From Anthonomus grandis grandis (taxonomy: Eukaryota; Arthropoda; Insecta; Coleoptera; Curculionidae): 64,000 nucleotides of DNA. Below are positions 53,009-63,775 of this stretch, piece after piece (position 1 is the first letter of the stretch; each line of letters begins with the position of its first letter). Made by a program: the position numbers and the translations under genes. A model generated the notes under the pieces. That model worked only from the letters and a program-made list of their open reading frames with translations. It searched no databases and had not been told where the DNA came from. The DNA is taken from NCBI RefSeq assembly GCF_022605725.1, contig NC_065550.1, positions 1,798,001 to 1,862,000 of the forward strand, given 5' to 3'.

Positions 53009-53964
53009 ATGGCTGTTTATACCTCTTCCGAAAGAGTTCAAATAATTAAATAGTTTTATGGAGGCAATTCGGAAGTACAATGTAAAGATTTGTTTTCAGT
53101 GACATTTGAGAATAGACCGATTCCTTGTGCAAAAACGGTTTTACATATGGTTACAAATTTTAAGACATCTTTTTGTCTTCAAGATTATAAAAAATGCCAC
53201 ACAAAACGTCAAGAACCACTTGTTGAAGTGGCCCAGGATATAGAACAGCGAGAAGAAATGGTTTGCAGTACCCTAAAACATGATTCGACACGGTCCACTA
53301 GAAGTGTTGAAGCGGAACTAGGAATGAGCAATAAAACTGTTGCTCGTATCTGAAAAAAATATGGGTACAAATGTTTCAAGTATTCAAAAACTCAGGAAAT
53401 ATTTGGTAAAGAATGGAATTTTGTGAAACCATGATGGCAAAGGCAAATGAAAACGAATATTTTTTAAAAAATATTTTATTTTCTGAGGAATCTTCTTTTC
53501 CATCACATGGCAAATACAATCCTTCCATTGTTCGTTATTGGTCTCAGGAAAACGAACACAGAAGTTTTCAATTTCGTACCCAGTATCCTCAAAAATTGAA
53601 TGTTTGGGCAGGTATTTTGGGCGACAATGTCATAGGGCCATTTTTTATTGATGGCACTTTAAACGCCCAAATGCACCTTGAGTTGCTGCAAAACCAAGTT
53701 CATCCTGCCATTCAAATCCTACCTGATGTAGACCTGGGATCGGTTTATTTTCAACAAGATGGCTGTCCTGCTCATAACGCGGCTAGGGTAAAAGAATTTT
53801 TAACAAATAGTTTTCCTAACCGCCTTATTAGTGGGACTGGCGATATTAAATGGCCTCCTAGATCTCTCCTCCTAGAAAGTCTTTTGGAGGTGCAAAATAG
53901 CTTTTACGATAGGTTAAGTTTTTGTTTAGCGAAAGAAGGCGGTTTATTTGGGCCTTTTATTTAA
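53009..53964 (+). pseudogene. Mariner-type transposase, deleted in the catalytic region
   Basis: ATG 53009: MAVYTSSERVQIIK, TAG (expected Trp), FYGGNSEVQCKDLFSVTFEN, then HTKRQEPLVEVAQDIEQREE and STRSVEAELGMSNKTVARI followed by TGA. The next segment holds MEFCETMMAKANENEYFLKN, ILFSEESSFPSHGKYNPSIV (the first catalytic Asp of 'F.DE..F' is Glu), LNVWAGILGDNVIGPFFIDG, VYFQQDGCPAHNAARVKEFL (second Asp) and GDIKWPPRS. There the usual 'SPDL.PLDFFLWG' with the third Asp is missing: an internal deletion joins directly to VQNSFYDRLSFCLAKEGGLF near the C-terminus. Two of three catalytic residues are lost. Same superfamily as 19.8-21.0 kb but a distinct family. Confidence 0.88.
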
Positions 53965-54120
53965 ATAATGATATGTTGTTAAGTTTGTTTATTAGAGTTT
54001 TATTTCTGATTTTTTATTATATTTTTTTATCAGAGTTGATATTTTATTTTTTATTAGAATAACGCTTTAATTTTCATTATGCAAAACACAGCATATTAAA
54101 CATTTTAAGAATACAATTAT

Positions 54121-54160
54121 ATGCGGGTTTTACACATTGTCATGTCTGTAAAACCCGCAT
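54121..54160. repeat. Perfect 14-bp hairpin, 12-base loop
   Basis: ATGCGGGTTTTACA (54121-54134) and its exact complement TGTAAAACCCGCAT (54147-54160). It lies behind the mariner-type copy. Could be a terminator-like fold, the remains of joined transposon ends, or a small inverted-repeat element. Confidence 0.85.
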
Positions 54161-54599
54161 TAGAATAAATATTTTAAAAATGCCTGGATTTTCGCGTAAT
54201 ATTTTGGGACATTTTGTGACCAAACGACGCAGCTCCTACGAAAGTCGGATGTTTACTAATCCCGTAGTCGGGCCGGCCGGGGCGGTGCTCTGTCGTAGGC
54301 AGTCGTACACGCGCGACGTTGCAAAATTTCACCTTTATGCGGTTTCCTATAAGTAACGAAGGAAAACACGATTTGTATAGTGACAAAATTTTGTATGTAT
54401 ATTTTAAAATTTGTATAGTGACAAAACAGTATAAAACGAACCACCCTTAATGCATCTATTATTTGTGAGAAAATAACTAATGCTTCAGTTATTAATATTA
54501 AATAATGTTTAATAATTAGTGCTTCAGTGACTTTTTTTCTAAATGGACTGGTAAGCCAGCATAACTTTAGATACTGAAATAGTGCAAATCCACATCTTC
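54161..54599. other. GC-richer spacer without gene
   Basis: 54240-54330 is unusually GC-rich for this window (GGGCCGGCCGGGGCGG). No protein recognised on either strand; may be the leader of a lost element. Confidence 0.35.
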
Positions 54600-55140
54600 T
54601 TCGAGAGGATCCTACTCAGTATCCTAAAAAAAATTAGTGTGTGGGTAGGAACTTATGGTAAGAAAATCATCGGGCCATTTTTTTCTAAAAGAAAGTTTAC
54701 CTGGACAAACTTATTTATATCTCCTTGAAAATATAATATATCGTTTAATCTTTGGAAAACCAAGTAAATGAAAATGGTGTTGGAATACTTAAAGAATATA
54801 AATTTGTATTTCCAACGAAACGGAGCTGCTTCACTCTATGCTTTGACAGTTCGAGAGTGGCTTAATGAACAGTTTTCAGAGATGTGGATTAAATGGCCCG
54901 CACGGTCGCCAGACTTAACACCACTAGATTTTTTCCTTTAGGGGTGTTCAAAAATCAGTTTATAAAGTTTATAAAACCCCACCTAAGAATATTAATGATA
55001 TAAAAGATCGAATTACTCGTGAATGTAGAGAGCGTACAAATCCTTGCCAATGTTTGTGACGAATTTCAAAACAGACTTTACTATTGTCTCGCGAATAACG
55101 GAGCGCATCTTGAGGACTTAATAAAACAAATTTTGTAAAC
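54600..55140 (+). pseudogene. Mariner-type transposase, catalytic half, decayed
   Basis: ISVWVGTYGKKIIGPFF (about 54635-54685), a broken stretch, INLYFQRNGAASLYALTVRE (the second Asp of 'QQDGAP' is Asn) and MWIKWPARSPDLTPLDFF (third Asp present, about 54882-54935), then TPPKNINDIKDRITRECRER in another frame. Several stops. A third family member in this window, distinct from the 53.0-kb copy. Confidence 0.8.
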
Positions 55141-55209
55141 TGATAAAATTGTTTACTTTTTATACATCTTTTTACTCCCTTAGTGCATAAATGTCTATAG
55201 AAATACATT

Positions 55210-55235
55210 TTTTATACACTTTAAAGTGTATAAAA
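55210..55235. repeat. 26-bp perfect palindrome
   Basis: TTTTATACACTTT followed by its exact complement AAAGTGTATAAAA, with no spacer. It lies just behind the mariner-type remnant and may mark two abutting transposon ends. Confidence 0.85.
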
Positions 55236-55438
55236 TAGTGTGTAAATATATCACACTATAGGACAGCTATTTGATATATCAAATGGGGTCAATGTCGTCA
55301 TATGTCGTCAATAAAATATATAAGAGACATTTTAGTACTGCTTGCGTCATACGATGGAGGTTTACATTTGACATATCAAAAGGGGTTAGTTGAAGGTGAG
55401 GAGGTGATTGACAGAAGTTTATCAAGTCAGCATGACTG

Positions 55439-55669
55439 TATGCTAGATCTCCTGATATAACGCCGTTAGACTTTTTTCTATGGGATCATTTGAAATCTAT
55501 TGTGTTTAGTCCCCAACCTGAAAATTTGGATGAACTTCGTCAACGCATCATCGACAGCTGCCATGATATCCCACAACATGTCTTTGAAAATGTCCGTCAA
55601 GAATTTGAACATCGCCTATATCATTGTTTGGCCAAAAACAAGCAACATTTTGAACATTTATTGAAATAA
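55439..55669 (+). pseudogene. Mariner-type transposase, open C-terminal end (77 codons)
   Basis: Open without ATG: YARSPDITPLDFFLWDHLKS (third catalytic Asp), SPQPENLDELRQRIIDSCHD, QHVFENVRQEFEHRLYHCLA and KQHFEHLLK, stop at 55667-55669. The 3' region after the stop (ACTGATATTTTCATGTTTG) matches the 34.6- and 36.97-kb tails, so all three are one family. The 5' part is absent. Confidence 0.85.
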
Positions 55670-55749
55670 AAACTGATATTTTCATGTTTGTAAAATTATA
55701 TGAAATTGAAGTTTTTTTTATTGATTCAGGATATTAATTACGCATTACG

Positions 55750-57444
55750 TTACTTTGATAAAAAAATATTACGAGTTTTAAGGGAGTTTCACTCTCTTGC
55801 TGACAACAGATGTTGTAGACAGAAATTTTACCCTTCTGGTTTCGTACAATGAAAATGGGGTTTCTAATAAAGTTATTTTGCTGACTAACAGGACCTTTAT
55901 CAATATTGACTGATTTAAAGACGTAAATATTTATAAATTATGAATAAGTAAAATGTTTTAGTCTCTATAAAATTCTCTATTAATTAAAGTTTTTTTATAT
56001 TCATTAAAAAAAAAATTAATTGTAAAACAAAATTTAGTTCAAGACAGAGCGAGTATTTTTTTCTTTCCCTTCAAAATTTTATAAGTACCTAAAAGTGCAT
56101 AACTTAATAGGATCTTGCCCACGTTTTATAATTAATATGTAAAATATATTCTCTCTTCTTTTATGAATATAAAATACGGTAAAAGAGGTTGAGTAATACT
56201 TTGATTCAAGGCCTTTATTATCCTTATTACTGGAAAAAAAGTGATACTCTTTAACTTCTAAATGGCAATTTTAAATTTAGGTTACCACAGTTATTGTTTC
56301 TGAGAAGATGTATGATCTGATGAGTCACGAAATAATCTAGTAGCTACAACTGCTTGGCGAGTTAAGAAAGTTGAATTCATTGTAAACTAAGCCAGAATTG
56401 ATGTCTCATGATGATGATAACTCATGATCATAGCTGTTATTGAAATGTATTACTTTTGAAACATAATTGGCATTTTATTGTGTGGAGCAAATACTTCTTT
56501 CTAAGAAAATACCTTTTTTATTAAAGGAAATCTATTTTTCAGATAAAACATAACAAAATCTTTTATCTGAATCTTAACTAGTCTCGCAATCATTTTACGT
56601 TACAAGAGTCATGGAAGTAGATTTATTTATTGGTTTAAACTTAGAAAAGCTAATGTGGTCTCTTCCCATGTACGATAGCGTGATTTAAATAAAGTAATAC
56701 TAAATATTCAAAACTATTAAATATTTGAAAACTTAAAGACAAATTTATGATAAATACAAATTTTCTAAAATTAGGAAAAGGAAAATAAGAGAAAACGAAA
56801 TATTTTCTTATTTTTCTTTTCCTAATTTTACTATACATTTTTCTTTCAATTTTAAAATATTTAATAGTGAATTTAGTTTAATTATATTTACTTCAATTTT
56901 GCATATGAAAAACTACTTGGTTTAACTCGCGAAAATTAAAAAATTATAAATGCTTTAACCCGATGTATCTTACTTTTCCTTACTTTCTTACTTCAATCTT
57001 CCTTTTATAAAACCTTGCTCTTTCAGTATACTTTACCTTATAAAAGTCATGATGCAAGAAGATAGGGCTATTCTGACTGAGATCATTAGCCAAACATTGA
57101 CCATAGAACCTGTATGTGCTACCGATAAGTAGTAGTGCAAAAGCAACCAATCATTAACAAAATTTCATGCGAAATAAATACGCACTTCAACGACAAGCTT
57201 TATGTGCATCCTTCTTTCAAGTGTTCCCTTCTGTGAATAATTCACTATGGAACATAGCGTAACTTAAACCCTTTTCATTGTTAATGATGTACCATTAAAT
57301 TCTTTGATTTTGAACTTTTATCATCTGTACTATTACGTAATTTTCGTTACAAAATCAGTAAGGGTGCGTGTTTGGCATGGAGAATCAGTTTCCTCACTTC
57401 AGTGTGTCGCATCAGCATTCCTATTCTGGTTTTTTAAAGTCAAA
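55750..57444. other. 1.7 kb without recognised gene
   Basis: AT-rich. An imperfect inverted repeat (ATTTTCTAAAATTAGGAAAA at about 56758 and TTTTCCTAATTTTACTATAC at about 56816) is the only structure noticed. Confidence 0.35.
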
Positions 57445-58640
57445 GTTAAAATATACTTTATTTGCTAAGTTTACAAGCTTGTGCTAAAAGCTTCCTAATC
57501 CTAGAATTTATAATACTAGTATTTATTTGGTTATACAGGATACAAGATAAAAACAGAATACAGAATCGATTTTGATTGTGCATAGAAGCATATTTTATAT
57601 AATCAAAGAAAAAACCAAAAAAGAAGGAAAAAAAAGGCAATAACCAACATAAAACAAGAATAATAAAAAAAAATCTGATCAACAGATATATAATTAATTA
57701 ATAATATTAAAATGAGTCCTTCAATGCTATAGTAAGCTTTTGGTAAGATTAATTTCTTTAGTTCTCTCCTAATCTTTTTAAGGTCTGTAACAGTCCTAAT
57801 CGAAAAAGGAACATGATTAAATATTTTAAGACTAATAAATATAAAAGAGTTTCTAGTAAGTGAGGAGGTGGCGATTGGAAGAGATAAGTTGTTTACTTGA
57901 CGAGTATTATAACTGGTGCAGGATGGTGGACTAACGGACTTATGTATGAGTATTAAAATTCTTTCAGCTACAAAAAGCTTACAAGAGATTCTCATACCAA
58001 CACCACACAGATACCTTAATATTTTTTTCTGAATAGTAAAAATGATGTTAAGGAGGCCCTTGAAGCACAAACCCCAAAATGGCAACCCATAACGGATATG
58101 AGAGTCTATTAAGGCGAAATAAACTCCTCACCAAAAAATCCTCACCATGTAGTAGGCTCTGCTCATCAAATAAAAAACCCTCTACATTACACTTAAAGCC
58201 GAGAACAAAAGTCTTATCAACATTGAATACAAGCTGATTGCAGATGCACCACTCTTTAATTTTGTGAAGATCCTCTATTATGAGAGATCTGACTACTTTT
58301 TGATTTTTATTATGCCACAGAATTGTAGTATCATCGGCAAACTGAACCACTAGTTCATGAATGATAGAGAAGTCATTAACATATAATAAAAATAAAATAG
58401 GACCTATCACTGACCCTTGAGGTACACCACATTCAAGGTGTGCTATCCCTGACGAAAATCCAGATGCAACCACCCTCTGGGTGCGACCAGATACGTATGA
58501 CTTCAACCACTCCAAAGCCACTCCCCTAAATCCGTAAAAATCAAGCTTTGACAGCAGTATTCCATGATCCACACAATCGAAGGCCTTGGACAGATCACAG
58601 AACACCACTGCTGCAACCTCCTTGGAGTTCACAGTTAGAT
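57445..58640 (-). pseudogene. LINE A, 3' half (reverse transcriptase)
   Basis: Continues LINE A from 62.54 kb. Minus strand: NSKEVAAVVFCDLSKAFDCV (first Asp region), DFYGFRGVALEWLKSYVSGR, ECGVPQGSVIGPILFLLYVN and VVQFADDTTILWHNKNQK (catalytic FADD intact). After LFDEQSLLHGE an internal deletion of roughly 100 codons joins to VYFALIDSHIRYGLPFWGLC (about 58118-58059), followed by IQKKILRYLCGVGMRISCKL and the C-terminal tail TSYNTRQVNNLSLPIATSSL to about 57700. The 3' end is near 57445. The 5' edge at 58640 is the insertion point of the nested LINE B unit. Confidence 0.88.
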
Positions 58641-58642
58641 AC

Positions 58643-58668
58643 ACAATACAATACAATACAATACAATA
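58643..58668 (-). repeat. (ATTGT)n tail at the nested-insertion edge
   Basis: Five to six ACAAT units on the plus strand, i.e. (ATTGT)n in the direction of both LINEs. Its place at the left edge of the inserted block is what a LINE 3' microsatellite tail would look like. Confidence 0.8.
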
Positions 58669-59138
58669 TATTAATTCAATTTTACAAAATATAAATCATT
58701 CAATAGCAAATAGACAGCAATACAATAGTCTATATTGGTACAATATCCCATTAACAAAATTACCTTAATATTATTGTAGCGTCTATCACGGAATGGAACA
58801 TTTCACTAGACCGTTAGCTTGGCCTGTATCGAAATTTCCCATCCCTCGACCTGTGTGGCAGTTTTCTGCTATTAAGTATAAATAATTAAAATGAAACCAT
58901 ATTATAACATTAAAATAATCTATATAATACATGCTAATATGCCCTAAATAGTTAATTCCATCTATATACAAAAGAAATAATTCCTATAAAGAGAAGCGCA
59001 AGAGAGGAGACAAGGAGACAAAACAACCCGGAATGAAGCAGCAGAAACAAGAGAAGCATTGGAAGAAGAGTTTTTCTGTTCTTCTAATATTATTTTTATA
59101 GTGTAATACACATTTATCTACTACGTTTCGTTCTTTTT
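58669..59138 (-). other. Probable 3' untranslated region of LINE B
   Basis: Non-coding sequence between the end of the LINE B reading frame (59140) and the (ATTGT)n tail. No motif beyond A-rich GAGAAG repeats around 58990-59070. Could include a further small insertion. Confidence 0.4.
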
Positions 59139-59139
59139 T

Positions 59140-60315
59140 TTACATTAATCTTTTAAAGTGTTCATAATGGTAAATGACGAAGTTTTTTATCTCAAAATTT
59201 AAACCTTTTTTATGCTTATTTACTTCGACTTTAGACCTTAGGCCTGTGGGCAGAAGCTTAAGAAATTTGGGAAGTAGAAACAGCATATTTCTTTGCAAGT
59301 GTGATTTGCTGAAAAAGTGCGATTGCAAATCCTTGTTTGTTTTAGAACGAGTATAATACTGATGGTCTAGTTCCCTAAAAATATCTTTAACCTTTCTGTA
59401 GTAACAAAGACATGCACTCACAAACAATCCTCTTAAATTTAGTACATTTAGTTCCGAATAAAGGTTGATTGTAGAATATTGATTGCTTTTGCTTAGGATA
59501 ATCTTAAGTATTTTATTTTGGCATACTTTTAACATTTGCATGGCATTATCATTCAGACCACCCCAAATTACTAAGTAATATCTTAAAATTTATTCTACTA
59601 GCAAAGTATATACTATTTTTAGTGTTTTCTTATCTAAAATATTACGAAGCTGATAAAATTTATAATAAAGTTTTCTAAGTTTTTTGGACATTTCAAAAGC
59701 ATGTTCATTCCAGCGTAGATACTGGTCAATGTATAAACCTAGGTATTTAATTTTACTAATTTTTTGTATGCAAGGACAAGGACAGTTGTTATTTAATAAT
59801 TTACAAGTTGGGTTGTGAATTTTAATATTACTTTTTTTAGGTTGATCACTAGTTGTCAAAGAGAAAGCTATAAATTTGGTCTTTGTTATATTTAGGGTGA
59901 TTTTGTTTTCATTTATCCAGTTTTGAATTACATAAAGGCCTTGCTCTGCTTTCGAGTATACACCATCCCAGCTGTTGTCTATGAATGTGACTGCAGTATC
60001 ATTGCCGTAACAAATAACCAAACTATCTTGTAGTAATTTTTGCAAATCATTAATATAGATCAGGAATAAAATTGGACCCAGGACTGTCACTTGAGGAACT
60101 CCAGTATTTACAACCATATCAGTACTTAGGATATCATTACATCGCACTCTTTGCACTCGATTTTCCAAGTAGAATCTAAAAAGCTCCAGAGCTTGACCCC
60201 TTACTCCAACATTTTCTAATTTATTTAACAGCAAGGTGTGGGAGACTGTATCGAAGGCCTTTGCAAAGTCCATATATACTGTAAGACATTTCTTATTTTC
60301 TTGCATATCTGACAT
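59140..60315 (-). pseudogene. LINE B, reverse transcriptase C-terminal two thirds
   Basis: Minus strand: NKKCLTVYMDFAKAFDTVSH (first Asp), GVPQVTVLGPILFLIYINDL (Gly of 'PQGT' is Val), LVICYGNDTAVTFIDNSWD, where the catalytic YADD reads YGND, then LGLYIDQYLRWNEHAFEMSK. A TAA at 59592-59590 interrupts 'TLLVE*ILRYYLVIWGGLND' in an otherwise continuous frame, followed by VCQNKILKIILSKSNQYSTI and HQYYTRSKTNKDLQSHFFSK. Joined to the upstream ORF by a frameshift at about 60455, beyond which SFFESQNIIFNAQFGFRSNK is in the new frame. Inactive because of YGND, the stop and the shift. Confidence 0.92.
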
Positions 60316-60416
60316 AATTTTTTTAAACCAAAAAAATATTGCATCATCGGTGCTTTTATTAGATCTAAAACCAAATTGTGCATTAAAAATTATATTTTGT
60401 GATTCAAAAAATGAAA

Positions 60417-62132
60417 TTAGGCGAGTCTTGACACAATTTTCCCATATTTTTGAAAGGATACTAGAGATATGGGGCTGTAGTTTGTCATTTGATATGGATC
60501 GCCGTTTTTAAAAATTGGAATTACTATAGCATTTTTCCACTCTATAGAGATCTTAGATGTCTTAAAGGTTAAGTTAATTATATGTGCTAAAGGATCTAAA
60601 ATATATACATGAATTGTTTTAATTAATCTAACAGTTATACCATCCTCGCCAGGAGATAAATCTGTTTTTAAGGAGTTAATGTGCATTATAAGTTCTTTTT
60701 TATTTACTGGTCCTAAAAAGAGAGTTTTATCTATGTTATTTTTATTGTCGTTATTGCGTTGATTTTTTGAAATAATGTTATTTGCCATTGTTTCTCCAAT
60801 TTTTGAAAAGAAGTTATTAAAAAGATTAGAGGTTTGTTCTTTATTTTTTACAATATTGCCGGTTTCATCTTTAATTGTTATCACCCCTTTTTCATTATTT
60901 TTATTTGTTGTTCCGCTAATAATTTTCCACACCTTTTTGTAATTTTTGCCTGCATCCTGTATTTGAGTTTTATAATACTGAAATTTAGTTTTTTGAATTA
61001 ATTTATGTAAAAAGTTTCTGTATTTTTTATACTGTTCCTCTCTCTCGATGGTAAAATTTTTTAACAATTGTTGTTTTAAAGCATCTCGATGTTTGATAGA
61101 GTTAATTAATCCCAAAGAAATCCAAGGTTTGAGCCTTTTAAATTTTTCTTTGACAGTGAAATTGGTTGTGTCAGTGATCAGTGTTGTGTCAGTCAGTGAT
61201 TTTTTTATATGGTTTTCCAGAGTAAACATAAATTTTTCATAGGCCTGCTGAGCATTGTCCAAGGTGATACAGTCTGCCCAGTTCTCTTGAGACAGTTGCA
61301 ATTTTAGTTTTTCATAGTTTATTTTTTTAATATTTTGTTGTGCTGGTTTATTTACTGTCTTACCTAATTTTATATTAGAAGTTAAACCTATCAAATAATG
61401 ATCAGTAATATCGGTTTGAAATATAAATGGAGTTGGTTTAGATATTAATTGTTTGTCGTAACGCAAAAATATGTGATCTATGCAGCTTGATGACACTGCA
61501 GTCACGCGGGTAGCCTTGTTTACACAAGAAAAATGACCATTTTCGTTCATTAAATTTATATATTCCGTGGTTTTTAAAGAGACTCGGTCTAAAATATTAA
61601 TGTTTATATCGCCAATAAATATCTCTAAGTGATAATTACCTAAAGTCCCAAGATATTGCTCTAAGTCGTTTAAAAAAACATCTAAATTAGTTGAGGGAGG
61701 TCTATAACAACAAGTCATGCAAATATCAACACTATCTATTTTCATGCCTACTTGTATACATCTTGTTTCAGAAAAAGATATTATGTTTGTTAAATATTTT
61801 ATATTATTTTTAATGTATACAACTAGGCCATCATTCTTATTAAATTGGGAATTATTATAGATTAAATTAAAATTGGGTAGATTAAAAAGACTTATTTCAT
61901 CCTCCTCCAAACAAAAGGTCTCCGATAAAACTAAAATGTCGATATTTTCAGGCTTAATTGACTCAATTAATAACGCCAGTTCATCAAAATTCTTTCTCAA
62001 GCTTCTGACATTTAAGTGAATTATTTTTAACTTGTCCTCACCCTTAATAAACTCTTTTACCTCTCCAGCCGTCCCCAAATATGGTGTCTCATACCCCTCG
62101 CTCTCCTCTATCGCTCCCAAAAAAAATAACAT
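60417..62132 (-). CDS. LINE B, ORF2 N-terminal part: endonuclease and RT start
   Basis: A 571-codon open frame from ATG 62132. AP-type endonuclease: LKIIHLNVRSLRKNFDELAL (Asn active-site region), DILVLSETFCLEEDEISLF (Glu), CMTCCYRPPSTNLDVFL, LEIFIGDININILDRVSLKT (Asp/Asn), SSCIDHIFLRYDK and FQTDITDHYLIGL (DH; Ser of the usual SDH is Thr). The connector has RLKPWISLGLINSIKHRDAL. RT start: LSPGEDGITVRLIKTIHVYI, AIVIPIFKNGDPYQMTNYSP. The last residues (FQKYGKIVSRLA) follow the frameshift at about 60455. The endonuclease looks complete. Clade: CR1/jockey-like by layout. Confidence 0.93.
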   Translation of the reverse strand: MLFFLGAIEESEGYETPYLGTAGEVKEFIKGEDKLKIIHLNVRSLRKNFDELALLIESIKPENIDILVLSETFCLEEDEISLFNLPNFNLIYNNSQFNKNDGLVVYIKNNIKYLTNIISFSETRCIQVGMKIDSVDICMTCCYRPPSTNLDVFLNDLEQYLGTLGNYHLEIFIGDININILDRVSLKTTEYINLMNENGHFSCVNKATRVTAVSSSCIDHIFLRYDKQLISKPTPFIFQTDITDHYLIGLTSNIKLGKTVNKPAQQNIKKINYEKLKLQLSQENWADCITLDNAQQAYEKFMFTLENHIKKSLTDTTLITDTTNFTVKEKFKRLKPWISLGLINSIKHRDALKQQLLKNFTIEREEQYKKYRNFLHKLIQKTKFQYYKTQIQDAGKNYKKVWKIISGTTNKNNEKGVITIKDETGNIVKNKEQTSNLFNNFFSKIGETMANNIISKNQRNNDNKNNIDKTLFLGPVNKKELIMHINSLKTDLSPGEDGITVRLIKTIHVYILDPLAHIINLTFKTSKISIEWKNAIVIPIFKNGDPYQMTNYSPISLVSFQKYGKIVSRLA

Positions 62133-62374
62133 AAAAAATTACCTAGAAATAAGATAATAATAATAATAAAGACAGTAGAAACAAAATATATAATTTTCCC
62201 CAGGAAAAAGAACTTGTAACAACAACCAGAAATTGAAAAAAAATAAACACTATTAAAAATGTTTGCATTCGCTCGCGTAATAAAAATGCCATTAATGAAA
62301 TTCTCGTACGATAGCAATTCTTTAATTGTTTCTTTTATTAACGTTTTCTGGTCAGCGGTGTTCGGTGGAGCCAT
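62133..62374 (-). pseudogene. LINE B, ORF1 start (stub)
   Basis: ATG 62374 opens MAPPNTADQKTLIKETIKEL then LSYENFINGIFITRANANIF, a plausible start of the coiled-coil ORF1 of CR1/jockey-like LINEs. After about 40 residues the frame turns into Phe/Ile-rich sequence without protein character and ends overlapping ORF2 by about 25 bases. Most of ORF1 is therefore missing, probably through an internal deletion in this copy or its source. Confidence 0.5.
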
Positions 62375-62535
62375 TCTAACTATGTAATTTTGTAGACAAT
62401 AAGATTATCTATACAATGATATAAAGTTCTTATCAGAACTTGCGTTTTTAACCGTTAAAATTTACGTTTAATCGCGGAGCTAAATACACGCGTCTTTACA
62501 GCATGACCGCCACACTCACATTCTTCACCACACAC
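62375..62535 (-). other. 5' untranslated region of LINE B and insertion border
   Basis: Leader of LINE B on the minus strand. From about 62525 the sequence (GTGTGGCGGTCATGCTGTAA) no longer fits LINE A protein, so the 5' border of the inserted LINE B is put here. No clear target duplication with the left border at about 58643 was found. Confidence 0.45.
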
Positions 62536-62539
62536 ACTT

Positions 62540-63775
62540 TCCAAGAATCTGAAAATGGCATCCTGCGTCCCCTTAGATGACTGAAATCCATACTGATTAG
62601 GGGACAGCACATAGTATTTGGTCAAAAAATAGACAATTCTCTTTTTTGCAAGCCGCTCAAGAACCTTGGCGAGGGTAGACAAAATTGATATGGGACGGAA
62701 GTTAGAGGGTCGGTCCAAGCTACCACCTTTATGAAGAGGGATAATTATAGCTTCGGTGGTATCTACAGGGTGGAAAAAGAATGATCGGTTAATAGCATTC
62801 CGATTAAAATTTTGCAATGGATCGCCGTCACTGGAAACTGCTTCCAGTAACTTCTCAGCAATATTAGAAAAATAGTCATTGAAATCATCGGGCCATAAGT
62901 CCGATTCAACCAACCGTCGACGAGAAGACTGCGTACATTCGTTAATGATTAACCAACTTTCCTTCTGTCTGTTACCGGGCGAGTCTAAGCGCTCATTGTA
63001 ATACAGTTCCTTTCTGACTTTTATCAAACGCCTATAAATTTTCCGATAATCCTGAAAATAAGACCTGATGAATTTATTGTCAATAGATTTGCAAATCCTT
63101 GCTAAGCATCGCAAATTTTGGGCAATGTTTTTAGTTCCGCGGTGATCCATGGTTTTCTTCTCTTGGATTTAAGTCTAACCAAGGGAAAGCAGATATTTAT
63201 TTTATCACGTAATGTATAATAAAAGGAAGAAAATGGTTGTGGAGCAGCCTGAGTTATATTCCAGTTAACAGACGAAATTGATTAAGAAAATAGATTCAAA
63301 TTGTTCCCACTAAATACTCTCCCAATGCGGCTGCCAGATTTGTTTTTAAAGTCACCAGGGAATTCGACATACACGCCTCGTGATCCGATATACCCACTGA
63401 GTGCACTGAACAGGTAACACCGTCCAAATTACTGCAGAAATAATCAATAGTGGTCAATGAAGATGACAAAATATGAGTGGATGCCTTAACATGCATGGTA
63501 AGTGCAAATTATTTGAAGATTGCATCAAGAGAAATTCTTTGCGGTAAGGAAACCTTTGAATAATTAATATTAAATTCTCCAGCCAAGATAACACGCGAGT
63601 AAATAGGGAGCTGGGACAGAACACAATCTAACCTGTCAAGAAACACACTGATATCCCCAGAGGGCGGGCGGTATATACAAATAACGTACATATTAAACAA
63701 TTTACAAAAATACACCGAACACTCAAAAACCCGTTGAACTGAGGCATCACCAAACTTATTTGGCCTGTTAATTAT
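62540..63775 (-). pseudogene. LINE A, 5' half (endonuclease to RT fingers)
   Basis: Minus strand from about 63775: GDASVQRVFECSVYFCKLFN and MYVICIYRPPSGDISVFLDR, VILAGEFNINYSKVSLPQRI (the 'GDFN' Asp is Glu here), a shift, TTIDYFCSNLDGVTCSVHSV and GISDHEACMS (SDH intact), a shift, then DNKFIRSYFQDYRKIYRRLI, DDFNDYFSNIAEKLLEAVSS, AIIIPLHKGGSLDRPSNFRP and VLSPNQYGFQSSKGTQDAIF to RFLESVCGE, where LINE B interrupts. The next residues (NSKEVAAVVFCDLSKAF) lie at 58.63 kb. The endonuclease N-terminus is absent beyond 63775. Confidence 0.9.
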
